NCBI RefSeq assembly: GCF_000485595.1
Contig: NW_014577165.1
Location: forward strand, 462,440-490,413
Source: Priapulus caudatus
Taxonomy: Eukaryota > Priapulida > Priapulimorpha > Priapulimorphida > Priapulidae
DNA length: 27,974 nt
Direction of reading: 5' to 3'
The notes under the pieces are model-generated. The model was given only the letters and a program-made list of their open reading frames with translations, searched no databases and had not been told where the DNA came from. Numbering within the stretch: position 1 is the first letter of the stretch; each line of letters starts with the position of its first letter. Below are positions 1-10,520 of this stretch, piece after piece. Both the position numbers and the translations under genes were made by a program.

Positions 1-36
1 GACGTGTATACACACAGATATGCACACGCGCGCACG

Positions 37-73
<37 letters not shown>

Positions 74-75
74 GT
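1..75 (+). repeat. CT/CA microsatellite at the left edge
   Basis: Runs of CT then CA with GCGC interruptions. The rest of 76-414 is GIGYF intron, with no coding signal I can support; the minus-strand frame at 199-414 has no family resemblance and no splice fit. Confidence 0.9.
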
Positions 76-414
76 ATGGATGCATTTACGAGGGTGACAA
101 GCCCCTGTAGCCAAGCCTGATGCTCATGCACAGAGTACTGCGGTCACGCGCATGTTGTACGTACTCACATACAACCACCCACACGCTAACTTAATGGATT
201 AAATTAAATCTGCACTACTATAAATTTCTACTGAGACAGAGCAGACTTGTTCGCACATTGTATGTACGCACACGAGAGTGCACGCACACATCCGTAACAA
301 GAACTGATGGCGCTTGGGGGGACGCGCGGAATATATCTGTCGGAGCCGTTCCACGTTTAACCGTCTCCACACATCACACCCGCAGCGCCCGGCGTCGCTG
401 CGACCACAACGCAC

Positions 415-587
415 CTGAGAAGTATTTGCTGCTGCATGATTTGCTGCTGAACCAGCTGCTGCTGTAGGTAATGCTGCTGTTGCTGCTGCTGCTGCTGCTG
501 TATTAGCTCTATGTGCCCTGCGTCTTGCGTACTGCCGCTGCTGCTAGAAGGCACTATGCCAGCGCCCACCTCACCAGTGGTCAAGCT
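415..587 (-). CDS. GIGYF: GIGYF poly-Gln exon
   Basis: Follows a gttcag acceptor and encodes SLTTGEVGAG.. SSSSGSTQDAGHIELI, then nine Gln (mostly CAG, one CAA), HYLQQQLVQQQIMQQQILL, with donor GTGCGT in phase 2. Vertebrate GIGYF2 has the same LYQMQHLQYQQFLIQQQ type of Gln-rich start after the GYF domain. The pure CAG part is a repeat likely to vary in length between individuals. Exons after this one lie off the left edge. Confidence 0.75.
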
Positions 588-3500
588 CTGAACATTGTAC
601 AAAAGCCGCACATTACAAAAACACGGATCTGTTATAGAGATAGCTGCAATCAAACCATATTACATTGTTACTTATATCTGTCATAATATTATATCGATCA
701 ATGAATGAACGGATTGATAGATGAATAAATGGAGAGATAGATGGACTTTTCAGTGAAGAGATGTATGAATGATTTTTAATCTTTGGAACACAATAACCTA
801 AGATAATGTAAAATCATCTGCAATGAATATATTGCTGGAAAAATATCCAGATTAACAACTTAATAATAGGTGAGCACTTTAAATGTGTGAAATATGACAG
901 TTGTACGAGCTCACACTACTTACACTGCTCTGTAGAGGCGGTAACCGTTCCGTGAGACCCGGTAAGAACGGAACGCTATCCCACCGCTTAATGATTTCCC
1001 CTACAATCACAAACATGCATTATATCGCTATACTATATCATTACTACATCACTGCTTATGTTAATAGTATCGACAGTCGACTGTAATTTGTCATGTGTAT
1101 AACACACAATAAAATGCGGAAATGAAATCTCGTGCTCACGATATTCTTCTTCACAATAGAGGGCTCTAGTGTTTACAGATGTACCACCTATTACTTATGC
1201 AATACAAACCAATGATAAATAATGTAATATAACTTATATACAATGTTACAAATTCCACAAGTCTCACATTCGGAGATCTATCAACGTCTAGTTCTCGCAA
1301 ACAAACACCTACCGAGCGTGAGAAAGCAGCTGTCGCAGCCACGCTTCACTAGCAGGTTCATGGGGAAGAATCCGCAGCCAAACCACTCTGCCATTTCCGA
1401 CGGCTGGAACGGACCTGCCGCAGGGGCACATCAACGCAGTCAGTTACGTATCACCCCTAGTACCGCCACCTATCTCACACAAACAGTAGGAAACCAGCAG
1501 GAAACCCACTCTGACATCTCCGAAGGCTGGAACGGGCCTGTCACACAGCAGTGTAGTTTAGCAACCCATCACACAACCTACTTCTCCCAACTACGACTCA
1601 CGTACAAGACACTCAGCGGTAGAAACAACCAGCGGCAGCAGCACTACGCCTTGGTTACAAGCCCCTGCAGTTCTACCGATATCATGCAACTCTCACCTCC
1701 CGCGCGCATGCACTCTCGCAAACGCGCGCTATTTATATTTCCCACCTTGTAGATCTCCCTCGGGGTCTTTGTAAAACCAGTTCAGCGCATCGGCATGAGT
1801 AAGCGGCAGAGCCATCGACGCAGGTTGAGCTGGGGCTGACACCTGTTTTAACTCCTCCTACAAATAATAGGTGCTCAAATACGGAAAAAATCGATAGGTT
1901 TAAATAAACACGGCCTTCAAAATCTACCAGCAGGATTGGTTATAGCTTATCGACAGGCCATGCTTCGGCATGCGTATTCAATCCCCCTAAGCAGGTGAGG
2001 CGGAACATGTTGGCGATTTGGCAGCAGAGAAGTTAGCAGTTGATCTCTTTGCGAGAGTCACACATTACCCTATCATATGCCCGTACGTGCATATGCCACA
2101 TTACTAGATGCACATCCTGCTTGTTTACGACCACTACCTGCACGAGCCTCACCACCTCTGCCTTTCTCATCACGTCTGCCTTTCTAGGTCCCCATCACAG
2201 CACACACACTAAGTAATTGTAAAAAAACGCAGCTACGCGCGCTACCGCCGCCTCACCTCGGCCGTCCACGTCTCCATGAGCGTTTCCGCCGCCTTCTTGA
2301 TATGGTCCAGGTAGTCTTCCTCCTTTATCGTCGCTGCGCTCGCTCCGTCCGCCACTCCCTCCTTCGCGGCGGGTTTTGGCTGCTGCTGCTGCGGCGCGTG
2401 TGAGATCACAGTAGGTTTGTTGTCACTGGGCGGGGACCCGCGGGAGGCGAGCGGGTTGGGGCGGGGCGGCTCCCTCGCCGCGACCGTCGCCGACGGCTGG
2501 CTCGCCGAAGTCTTCTCTACACTATTTACAGGCAGCGAGTTCGAGCCGGGAGACGACGACGGTGACGACGACGATGCTGGCACCTCCGTGCCGTTGCCGG
2601 GGGGCGCCACCGCCCCGGAGTGCTGCCTTCTCCTGGCGGCGGCGACGGCGCTCTGTTCAGAGAGCGACGTGCGCTCGGGCTGCGCGTCCGATTGTTTGCC
2701 CGGTTTGACTGCAGCGGCGCTCAGCGCTTTGCCGACGTCAGCGCGTGCGTCAGACGTTTCACTGCTGGGTCGTCGCTGCTGCGCGGTGTGGTTGTTGTTG
2801 TTGGTCGTCGGGTTGTTGTTAGCACCATTGGAGGAAGAGTCGCCCTGATCGCTCGCGTCGCCCGCTCTAATCTCATCCGGTGGGTCAGCTTCGCCGTCCT
2901 CCGCGCCCTGACGATGTTAAGTGCGAGAATATACTCATCTCAGCTCTCACTTCTTCTTCTTCTCTCTCTTTCTCTCTCTCTTTCTCTCTCTCCTCTCACC
3001 CCTCACTTCTTCTCTTTCTCTCTCTCCTCTCACGGCTCACTTTCTCACTCTCTCGTGCACTCTCTTTCCCATTGATTTTCCCTCACTCTCTTACTCGCTA
3101 TCTTTTCTCTCCTCGTCCCCACGCACGCCCACACACTCTAGGCTACCAGGCACCGATAGTAGATAGTGTAAAAGACAGCAAATCGTAATCGCAAAAAGCA
3201 CTTACCTTTCCAGCCATAAAGGCACCACTCGAGTCGAACGTTCCGACATTTTCATCCACGTCCCACGGATCGTCCTGACTCCACTCTGGCAAATCCCCAC
3301 CTAAAACAGAGCGGTTGCCACAAACATTACCTAGAAAATAGCACAGTTGTTACCAGCATTACCTTTCTATTCATCATTACAATGCAGTTTATAAAATATG
3401 ACTTTGAGCCACATTTTCAGAAGTAACATGAATAGTTACCACTATCTGACTATCATGAGTCCAGGCTGCCATTACTTTTGCATGACATTTTCTATTAACT

Positions 3501-6500
3501 GACAAAAATCTATGAAGGATCTTCCGATCCTCCATATCTTATCTACACGAGAAAAAAGCCGAGTTATTTGAGGCAATCTTTCAGAGGTAGTACAGAGCGA
3601 AAAAAAAGTGTTTTCCAAAGCGGTGTGTAGACGCAAACGTGTGGGTTTGAAAACATCGGCTTGCTTCCTTGCGTAGACAGACACGGCTCATGCGAACCTA
3701 CCCTTGCTGCCATCCTCCCGCTCCGTGTTCCTGGGCTGTGAGCCGTGTCTCGTACGGTCACGCACAAACTCACGGTCCGCGCGATCATCCTTCGTCCGCT
3801 CCCGCCAACTCGACACCCCAGCCTTAGGACCTGAAGATAGAGTATGACTACTGGACTACGTCACACACCACACACTGCTCGGCCTTCAATAAATAAAAAA
3901 AATTAATTAAGAAATATAATAATAAAGCTGCCCATAGGGAATGCAGATAAGAGTAAAAATAAAGTAACATTTCAATTAAGAAAATCTCCTAACATTTTCA
4001 CACCATGCTCACACAGGTCACAGTACTTTCCTTGTTCGCCAGACCCTTCTACTAGTTCTAGCCTCCCCCTCCACCTTGTGCTTCCTTCTCCACACCCTCC
4101 TCCCCCGTGCTCCGTTCACCACCCGCTCTTCCCCCCTGCGCTCCCTTCTTCACCCCTCCTCTCCTGGGTTGCCTTCTCCACCCCTCCTCACCATGGGCTC
4201 CCTTCACCACCCCCTACTCCCCGCTGGGCTTCCTTCTCCCCCCCTCCTCCTCGTCATTCTCGCCGCACGACCACGTCACACTCACCGTACTTGTCGCGTT
4301 CGCCCGACCGGTGGGCCGTTCTCCAACCTCCTCCTCCTCCTCCGCCCGCGCTGCCTCCATCCTCGTCGTCGGCGCGGTCGCGCGTGCGCCAGTTCTCCGT
4401 GCTCATCGACCGCGAGTACTCGCCGCCGCTGCCGCCACCGCGTCTCACGATGACGACGCGACCCTCCGCGTCTCGCTCCACGGGCTTGTCTCGCTCCAGC
4501 TCGTCGAAACTACCGCGACCTGCAGGTCGGAAACGGTAAAACAGCCGGTGTCTCGCTCGTCTCAAGCATCAAGTTACCGCCCAGCACGACTGCATTACCG
4601 TTAATATATATTAATACTCTTACTCTATTATCTTATCATCTACTACTATTTATCTTGCTAATTATCTTACTAATTATCTCAAGCATCAAGTTACCGCCGA
4701 ACACGACTGCTACTGTTAACAATACTAATACTCTTACTCTATTATTTTATTACCCACTGGTATTTATCTTACTAATTATCTTACGACATCTACGATTAAC
4801 AATCAACAATCGATAAACATTATTGCACTTATTACAATTACTACTACTAAAACTAATGCTAATATTATTACCTCCGCCAGGGGCTTGGCGGGGGTTATGT
4901 TTTCACCGGCGTGTGTTTGATTGTTGGTTTGTGTGTTTGTGGGTTTGTTAACATGCACGTTTCAGTTCACTTCCGCTAGGTGCGCTGGCTGTAGACTTAC
5001 AAACACGCAACTCCAGGCTAAGGGGCAACCACAGTCCTCCCCCACCTGCACGCTCGCAATAATCCGGATCCAATTAATTATTTAATTAATTAATTAATTA
5101 ATTAATTTTTCCACTTAATGAATTAATTAATAAAAAATTCCACATTGAGAGAATTCAGCTGCCTTGGCGGAGGTCTGTGCTCTCTGAGTGCTCTAGTTAC
5201 TATTGCTATGCTATGTTTATTTTTGATGTTTGCGTACTTACTATGGAATGGTCTGCTGAATCCGCCACGAAGTCCTTTAGTGTCATCCAAACTCGAGCTT
5301 CTATCGTCGTAACGTTGACGAATGAAACCATCGTGCTCCTCATCATAGGGTCCTCCCCGCCAACCCTCCCTTCCTCTACCTGTAAACACGTGCAGATGGT
5401 TACCTACACCGCTCCCCCATCCTTCCATTTCTCTTGCTGTAAACACACGCCGATGGTTACCAACCCGTTTGTCACCTGTTACTTTGTTACAAGTTTGCCC
5501 TAGCTGTTTTCACATCCGTAAACAGCTTTCTGCCTATGCTATAACGTGGTGAAGGGCGTGTGATAAGTAGCCAAGCCCTATGACCTAGATACGCAACGAG
5601 GTTAATGACTAAATGAAGAGTCAAAATGGCCTACAGTGCTCTTACAGTTAGTTTAAAATAAACCCATGCTGTATGATAAACTGATAGATTAAGTATTCAG
5701 CAGTATAATACTATAAGTAAATATATACTTTCTACAAAAAAAAAACACGGGCTGTATGATAAACAATTTACGCAGCGGATGCCGGCAATGACAACTTCCC
5801 AGTGATCTTAATTCGATATGAACCTAAGCAAAATCAAACAACCTGCAGTATTTAATTACATCATAATGAGGTGCCAGAGTCTGGACATGTGTTACAAGAT
5901 AGGTGTTGAGGTGTTGTACATACATGCATACTCACAAGAGCACATAAACCCCTAGTGTTTACATAAATCCCTTAGGATTTTATGGCCTGGATACACACAT
6001 ACCTCTGCCTCTGCCTCTGTCGACACCACCTCCCCTCAGAGCCCCGCGCACCCCTCCTGCCGGCCCGCCTCTCCCCATCACTCTCAGCACGGCTGTACTG
6101 TTTACTGACTGTAGTGCACTCCGCTGTAAAGCAACACCAATGTCACACCAAGGTTGTTGAGAACTAGTAACACCACATGCTCGCACGCAGGCCTGCACAT
6201 AGACACGCATGCACGCTCCCTATTATTCATTATATTATAGTTACATTTCTCTATTACATCTCTACACATCTACACAACTTTTATTCTCATACTTTATTGC
6301 GTATATCTGTTCCTATAGCTACTGTTCTATGCCTACTCTATCTATTAGAGTATTACCCAACTTTACCAGGGGCCCATTGTCAGAAACAAATTAGTCTTAA
6401 CATTAACCTTAACATTAACTGTTTCTCTTAGAGAGTTGACAGAAACTTCGTAAAGGTAAGAGAATTAAAAATTCTCGTAACTTTTCTCTTAACTTAAGAG

Positions 6501-9125
6501 ATCCTAGACCCTCCTTTAACTTTAATATTAAGCTGAAAATAACACATTTAGACTAAGAATTAAAATTATAGTGATATTATATTATATATTAATGAGTAAT
6601 ATCATGTTTTTCTTGAAAAACACGTCAAAAACATTAATTATCTACCGATCGAAGCAAAACAAAAGTGTCAAAACATTTACAAATGGCGTATGGCATTTGT
6701 TCTCTTGTTTCAAAGGTTTGCAACGCTTGCCACGATTCTCGCGTCTCGTGTTACAGTGTGAGAATTTGTCTTGTTGTGCAGAATGAATTCATGACCACGT
6801 CATTTTTCATCAAATATTATTTATATGTGGTTAGCCATCATAATATATACATAAATTACTGTGATGTACAATAAATGTGTAGGAATTTGAATTTTGTGAT
6901 CGATTCTCATCCAATCAGCAGCCTTGTGATGAAGTTCCTGTTATTGTAAGTTTTCACTTAAGTAAGTTTAGTTACGATAGATTTCTGTCAACGCTATTAA
7001 CTTTTCTTTTAACATTAACATTACTTACATTAGTCTTAAAATTAATCGTAACTTTACGAAGTTTCTGACAACGGGCCCCAGGCCTTGGATAGCGGATACA
7101 CAGGGCATCACTTGACAGATGTCTTCGAAAAACAATCCTTATGCATGTTGTTGTGCGTTCACTGCCTAACTGGGACAACCGCTTAATCGGGATATTTTCA
7201 CAGTACCCGACCTGTCCCCATGAAGCTGGGACTGCTGTACGATAGCTATACCTATTAGTGTTGTCAATCGGTTGTAATTTCGTAATCGATCATCGGTTGG
7301 ACCCAAGTAACCAATGATCGGTTACAATCGGTTACTCGAGGTGTTGAATGCCTGCGTGTGCGTAACGTCGTGTGCATGTACGTGTGTGCATGTATGTGCT
7401 TGTTTAGCCCTGTTTACTGTTTGTTTTGCACTGTTTACTACTGTGTGTATAATACATGTATGTTAATAAAGGATAACTTGTATAGTAGCGATGATATATC
7501 TGATTCTCATCACTTTTCCAAGTTTTCTTGTTCAAGTTTTACATTTATTTCGATTTGTTATTTTTTTCGTTTTTTTTCTTTCAATGAAATCGATTATGGA
7601 TTTTGATAACCAAGCGCTTGGTTTGAGCCACTGTTCAACCAATGATCGAGTATAATCGAAGATCGTGACATCACTACCTATTACTATTCTCATTAGTCTC
7701 ACGCTGCATATTGGCTATCACCTGTTCGTCTTCGGATAGTGGGGAGAATGCGAGGGGATGCAGGGATTTCTCGCTGACCAGGCTTGTGACCGGAAGAAGG
7801 TCGTCCGGTGGCTGGGCCGGCGGATTGAACAGAGCGAGCATCTCCTCACGTCCATAGCTGGCAAAGAAAGCGCAAATGTCAGGAGTGAGTTGAGAATCAT
7901 TCACAAACCCCACATGCACTACAATGGGCTCAAGTATATCGTCATTTCCTTAGTCTTTATTGACTGAAAGTAGCAGGAGTCACAATGAAGAAAAAATGCT
8001 ATATTTACTCCCGGACGCCAAATTATAATTTTTCTTAGACATTATAGAGTTATTTGGTAAAATGATTACCTGAGCCACGTAACCGTTATATATATTCCCA
8101 AATGCGTACATACTATCACACACTACTATAAGGGTGGTCTTCAGGATTGTTAGACAGTGTGATAGCAAAATCCTCAGCGAATACCTAATAAAACGTTTTC
8201 GTTCCCAGCTTTTCCACCAGAAAAGTGCATAGTTACTTTTAATATTCCAAGAGCAGATCTGCTTGTTCCGGAAAAGAGGAAGCGTGTTAACGTCAACGCC
8301 TGAAGTATTCAGCCCAAAGCAGTAGTCAGCTTCAGCTGTTTTTGCTTGTGATCAATTATGTTCTGCGGCAGATTTTTTTAACTAGCTTACTCTCTGTTAG
8401 TACACACCGATACTGTGCTAGCTTGAACTTAGGGAGTCCGGGTGACGGTGGTGGGGACGTCACACTGCTGCCACCAGAAAGCGCACGGAGCCTGATGGAA
8501 AGCAATGGTTAACAACTTAACATCCATCACAGAAACTGAGAATGATAAAACGCTTCTTTCTTATATAATCATGAGAAACACAATGGTATTGCCACTGGAA
8601 ATCATCAGTGTGGTTACTATTGAGTGTAGTGATCACACCCAACGGTAACATCACTGCATTACATAGGCCACTCCGATTTAATTCTGAATGATAGATAAGA
8701 AATAATGTATTGCAAAGATTACCAGTAATGAAGCAGGTCCAGCTTTTAGTTGCTGCAGCATGTAAGTTTATTAGTGCTTATATATTCAACACTCATTTGA
8801 TTAATCATTTGAAGCATGATTAAACATCAACCCTGAGCAGCCCTTCCAAACTTCATAATAATGTACATAATATTGCATCCAATAACCCACATATTGAAAG
8901 TTTGAAACCACATGGGGTAGCACAGTAGAGTGGCCCCCAATAGAGGTTGTACAGGCCTCTTCTTCACATGTTTTTATAATATTAATAATGTACAATGTTC
9001 ATTGCATGTAATAATGTCAAGGTTACACAAAGTCATACTCCTTCTATCATATGGGTGTCAAATTGCATCTGTGACACATCTATAACAACTTACCATTCTG
9101 GGCCAAATGTCAATGTCTCAGACAT
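415..9125 (-). CDS. GIGYF: GIGYF orthologue (GRB10-interacting GYF protein), 5' two-thirds, twelve coding exons
   Basis: Translational repressor adaptor that, in known animals, binds 4EHP (eIF4E2) and uses its GYF domain to join proline-rich partners such as ZNF598, TNRC6 or TTP. Exons read on the minus strand: 9094-9125 (start), 8408-8491, 7703-7857, 6003-6104, 5242-5379, 4286-4519, 3206-3300, 2257-2907, 1746-1842, 1313-1414, 924-1000, 415-587. All have AG acceptors and GT donors, and phases match throughout, giving 1,940 nt or 646 codons plus 2 nt. Landmarks: MSETLTFGPEW start, LRALSGGS..SP, YGREEMLALF (residues 40-49), RG-rich 92-140, TENWR..DEDGG, LPEW..GTFDSSGAF (252-276), a Ser/Asn/Ala-rich linker (281-490), the GYF domain (about 517-576) and a Gln-rich start (590-646). 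Vertebrate GIGYF2 is about 1,300 residues, so roughly half the protein lies off the left edge. The ATG has A at -3 and follows a ctccttttcag acceptor, so there is a further 5' UTR exon upstream that I could not place. Orthology is firm; vertebrate GIGYF1 and GIGYF2 are not distinguished here. Confidence 0.93.
924..1842 (-). CDS. GIGYF: GIGYF GYF domain, three exons (1746-1842, 1313-1414, 924-1000)
   Basis: Exon one ends ALPLTHADALNWFYKDPEG, the conserved WxYxDPxG start of the GYF fold. Exon two reads PFQPSEMAEWFGCGFF and PMNLLVKRGCDS, giving the GPFxxxxMxxWxxxGyF signature with F for the Tyr. Exon three reads EIIKRWDSVPFLPG, matching IMKMWGRVPFSPG. Split codons restore G530 and G564. Acceptors are ttaaaacag, ctgcggcag and attgtag; donors are GTGGGA, GTAGGT and GTAAGT. 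The domain binds PPG-Phi proline-rich ligands in known GIGYF/SMY2-type proteins. A second, diverged copy of exon two lies within intron one (see separate entry). Confidence 0.92.
1480..1540 (-). pseudogene. Diverged duplicate of the second GYF exon
   Basis: After its own acceptor (gtgtgacag) the minus strand reads GPFQPSEMSEWVSCWF and then reaches a stop (TAG). It is about 125 bp upstream, in transcription order, of the functional exon at 1313-1414, which begins GPFQPSEMAEWFGCGFF. Similarity is strong over the first 40 nt and lost after the Phe. The phase of the acceptor matches the preceding exon, so it could be spliced in, but no good in-frame donor is visible. It could be a decayed exon duplication or a poison exon that truncates the protein. 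Confidence 0.7.
2257..2907 (-). CDS. GIGYF: GIGYF large low-complexity exon
   Basis: A 651-nt exon (217 codons, phase 0 at both ends). It starts GAEDGEADPPDEI after a cgtcag acceptor and ends DYLDHIKKAAETLMETWTAE before GTGAGG. The middle is Ser/Asn/Ala/Pro-rich with two Asn runs, a short Gln run (HAPQQQQPKP) and many charged patches. The terminal amphipathic stretch matches the helix before the GYF domain in GIGYF2 (LEQQAEKMVAYLQ). No stop interrupts the frame from 2907 to the donor. The exon is more GC-rich than the surrounding introns. Confidence 0.85.
2941..3120 (+). repeat. Pyrimidine (CT) tract in a GIGYF intron
   Basis: Nearly continuous T/C sequence, a purine tract on the transcribed RNA. 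Its distance from the acceptor at 2908 is short, so the acceptor lacks the usual pyrimidine tract on its own strand. Confidence 0.85.
3206..3300 (-). CDS. GIGYF: GIGYF exon with LPEW..GTFDSSGAF segment
   Basis: A 95-nt exon, residues 249-280, with acceptor gttttag and donor GTAAGT. It encodes GDLPEWSQDD then ENVGTFDSSGAF. The PEW and GTFDSSGAF blocks are the most conserved unstructured part of GIGYF proteins and correspond to the region reported to bind the DDX6/Me31B helicase. The segment assignment is strong; DDX6 binding is inherited from family knowledge. Confidence 0.92.
4055..4260 (+). repeat. CCTCC/CACCC pyrimidine-rich low-complexity tract
   Basis: Imperfect units of ctcccttctccacccctcct. 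It adjoins the GIGYF exon at 4286-4519 and gives rise to spurious proline-rich plus-strand frames. The remainder of the intron, 3301-4054, shows no feature. Confidence 0.8.
4286..4519 (-). CDS. GIGYF: GIGYF exon, charged/Gly-rich, TENWR motif
   Basis: Reads SRGSFDELERDKPVER.. then STENWRTRDRADDEDGG.. and WRTAHRSGERDKY. The spacing of ENWR, DEDGG and WR matches the SENWR..EDEDGGWR segment of GIGYF2. It contains a run of glycines coded by GGN repeats, the mirror of the cctcctcc-rich plus strand. The long plus-strand open frames here (for example 4107-4604) are shadows of this exon and of a neighbouring pyrimidine tract. Acceptor cctgcag and donor GTGAGT both fit. Confidence 0.88.
4561..4790 (+). 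repeat. Two-copy tandem repeat, 117 bp
   Basis: ctcaagcatcaagttaccgcc begins at 4561 and 4678, followed in both by cacgactgc and then actaatactcttactctatt. It lies in the GIGYF intron between exons 5242 and 4519. Confidence 0.75.
4864..5200 (+). repeat. Interspersed repeat with cctccgcca head and GGCGGAGGTCTG tail, copy 1
   Basis: Head: cctccgccaggggcttggcg, then ttatgttttcaccggcgtgt and a tgtttg run. Tail: ggatccaattaatt, (TTAA)n, then ccttggcggaggtctgtgct. Head and tail text recurs near 10158-10510 and 10655-10815. Family unnamed here. It lies in the GIGYF intron between 4519 and 5242. Confidence 0.65.
5242..6104 (-). CDS. GIGYF: GIGYF RG-rich exons (6003-6104 and 5242-5379)
   Basis: The first exon encodes NSTAVLRVMGRGGPAGG... 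ending DRGRGR. The second continues GRGREGWRGGPYDEEHDGF... and ends PFH plus one base. The arginine-glycine repeats across the junction correspond to the GRGRGRGE block of vertebrate GIGYF. The intron between them is 623 nt and phase 1. Donors are GTATGT and GTAAGT. Arg/Gly runs of this type are usually RNA-binding or methylated regions; that role is family inference. Confidence 0.88.
6369..7078. mobile_element. About 710-bp MITE in the same GIGYF intron
   Basis: Left end GGCCCATTGTCAGAAAC and right end GTTTCTGACAACGGGCC are inverted, flanked by CCAGG on each side (possible short target duplication). A second word, gacagaaacttcgtaaag (about 6438), repeats the right terminus internally, so the left end looks like a nested or rearranged copy. 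Frames inside (for example 6571-6786) have no recognisable protein. Confidence 0.65.
7258..7674. mobile_element. hAT-like MITE in the GIGYF intron next to the 4EHP-motif exon
   Basis: Ends GTGTTGTCAATCGG and ..CGATCGTGACATCAC-type right end (inverted GTGATGTCACGATC), flanked by TACCTATTA at 7249-7257 and 7675-7683. A 9-bp shared word may be an 8-bp hAT duplication with one chance match. Internal aatgatcggttacaatcgg and related text repeat in both halves. It lies 19-27 nt beyond the donor of exon 7703-7857. Confidence 0.7.
7703..7857 (-). CDS. GIGYF: GIGYF exon with the 4EHP-binding motif
   Basis: Encodes residues 40-90. YGREEMLALF contains the Y-x4-[L/M]-hydrophobic motif (Y40, M45, L46) through which GIGYF proteins contact the dorsal face of 4EHP. 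It is followed by a conserved SLHPLAFSPLSEDEQ stretch. The donor is C|GTGAGA in phase 1. Joining to an acceptor at 6105-6106 (exon from 6104) gives MQLNSTAVL, which matches the length and sequence of vertebrate MSVNSAAVL. An earlier AG at the upstream ttacag would break the frame. A hAT-like element lies about 20 nt past this donor. Confidence 0.9.
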
Positions 9126-9130
9126 ATTTT
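9094..9130 (-). CDS. GIGYF: GIGYF exon with start codon
   Basis: Begins after a pyrimidine-rich acceptor (ctccttttcag), then a 5-nt UTR remnant, then ATG at 9125-9123. It encodes MSETLTFGPE plus two bases of a split W codon, and the donor is GTAAGT. Vertebrate GIGYF proteins start with a near-identical ..ETQTLNFGPEW. The next exon (8408-8491) supplies the last G of the W codon and reads LRALSGGSSVTSPPPSPGLP, the conserved continuation. Confidence 0.9.
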
Positions 9131-9454
9131 CTGAAAAGGAGACAATAACATACTATTATTACTATCGTTTACTGTATTAGTAATTAGGGATGTATGTGTG
9201 TGATCATCGGTAGCATAAATGACACCACCACATGCCGTGATGAGTAGGATTACATATAACCAGATGTCTGGACGTCTGTTCACAGCACCCTCTCTACTCC
9301 CCATGTCTGTTACGAAAGCACCCAGCACTCTTAGTGAGGCAGATATGTGAAAAAAATGTTCACATCTGGCAGAAAGGGTGAAATTTTGTATACAGGGGTA
9401 TTTTGGGGCGCTGATTTCAAAAATTGCCGGATCCAAGAGATCTGACCAATGGAT

Positions 9455-9992
9455 CAGCCGCCATCTTGAATTCCAATATGGCCACCATGACGAAACATTG
9501 AACATTACTATCTTGGGTTCTAAATGACATGTGGCGCTTATATTTGGTACACAAGAGCATTTTGACATGCTGAGTTCAATAACGGATTGATTTGACATGT
9601 CTGACAAACCATATGGCAGCCATTTTGAATTCCAATATGGCCACCATGACGAAACATTGAACATTACTATCTTGAGTTCTAATTTCTAAATGACCTGCGG
9701 CGCTGAAATTTGGTACACAAGAGCATTTTGCCATGCTGAGTTCAATAATGGATTGATTTGAAATGTCTGACAAACCATATGGCAGCCATTTTGAATTCCA
9801 ATATGGCGACCATGACGAAACATTGAACATTACTATCTTGGGTTCTAAATGACTTGCGGCGCTGAAATTTGGTACACTAGAGCATTTTGACATGCTGACT
9901 TCAATAATGGATTGATTTGACATGTCTGTCAAACCATATGGCAGCCATCTTAAATTCCAGTATGGCCGACATGACGAAATGTTGACCAATAC
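9455..9992 (+). repeat. Tandem satellite of 159-166 bp, about 3.4 copies
   Basis: ccat(c/t)ttgaattccaatat recurs at 9461, 9620, 9786 and 9945, each with tatggccaccatgacgaaac after it. Unit differences are mostly single bases plus a 7-bp insertion in unit two. The long minus-strand frames here (VSSWWPYWNSKWLPYGLS repeats) exist only because the unit happens to be open; there is no sign of a gene. Confidence 0.9.
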
Positions 9993-10002
9993 TATCTACT
10001 AC

Positions 10003-10132
10003 ACACACGCGCGCACACACACGCACACACACGCGCGTGCACACACACATACACGCACACACGCACACACACACACGCGCGCACACACGCACGCGCACAC
10101 ACACACACACGCACACACTCACACACACATAG
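10003..10132 (+). repeat. CA/CG dinucleotide-rich microsatellite
   Basis: Mixed ACAC and GCGC tract that runs directly into the run of Ns, the likely cause of the assembly break. Confidence 0.95.
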
Positions 10133-10157
10133 NNNNNNNNNNNNNNNNNNNNNNNNN
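10133..10157. other. Assembly gap (25 N)
   Basis: Twenty-five Ns. Its true length is unknown. Confidence 0.98.
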
Positions 10158-10520
10158 TCACCACCAAAATGCAATTAATTCTAAGTTACCCCATTTCGGA
10201 CCTATCCTGAAAATTTTATTAATTAATTAATTGGATTCGGATCACCACCAAAATGCAATTAATTCTAAGTTACCCCATTTCTGACCTATCCTGAAAATTT
10301 CATTAATCAATTAATTAATTGGATCCAGATCACCACCAAAGTCTAATCAATTATAAGTTAGCCCATTTCTGACCTATCCTGAAAATTTTATGACAATCCG
10401 TCCATAACTTTTCCAGTTAGGCTGTACACAAACAAACCAACGCACAAACCCACAAACCAACAAACACACGCCGGTGAAAACATAACCTTCTGCCAACCTC
10501 TTGGCGGATGTAATTATCAG
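10158..10520 (-). repeat. Same repeat family, copy 2, with three tandem 82-89 bp units
   Basis: Three units start tcaccaccaaaatgcaatta at 10158, 10240 and (diverged) 10329, each followed by gacctatcctgaaaatttta. The block ends with the inverted head, acacacgccggtgaaaacat and ccaacctcttggcggatg. The left side touches the N gap, so the unit count in the true genome may be larger. Confidence 0.7.

Noticed and set aside
1243-1752. 169-codon plus-strand open frame with repeated GWNGP motifs
   Set aside because: It is the reverse complement of the two GYF exon copies; the repeated motif comes from their duplication, and the minus strand reads as GIGYF.
4076-4604. Overlapping proline/serine-rich plus-strand frames up to 165 codons
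   Set aside because: They combine a CCTCC low-complexity tract with the antisense of the GIGYF exon at 4286-4519.
9110-9989. Minus-strand frames of 184 and 137 codons with WWPYWNSKWLPYGLS repeats
   Set aside because: They are produced by the 159-166 bp tandem satellite, differ in frame between units, and have no splice or family support.
10158-10400. Three regularly spaced repeats, considered as a CRISPR-like array
   Set aside because: Units of 82-89 bp are similar over their length with no unique spacers, in an animal genome; this is a tandem repeat within a mobile element family.
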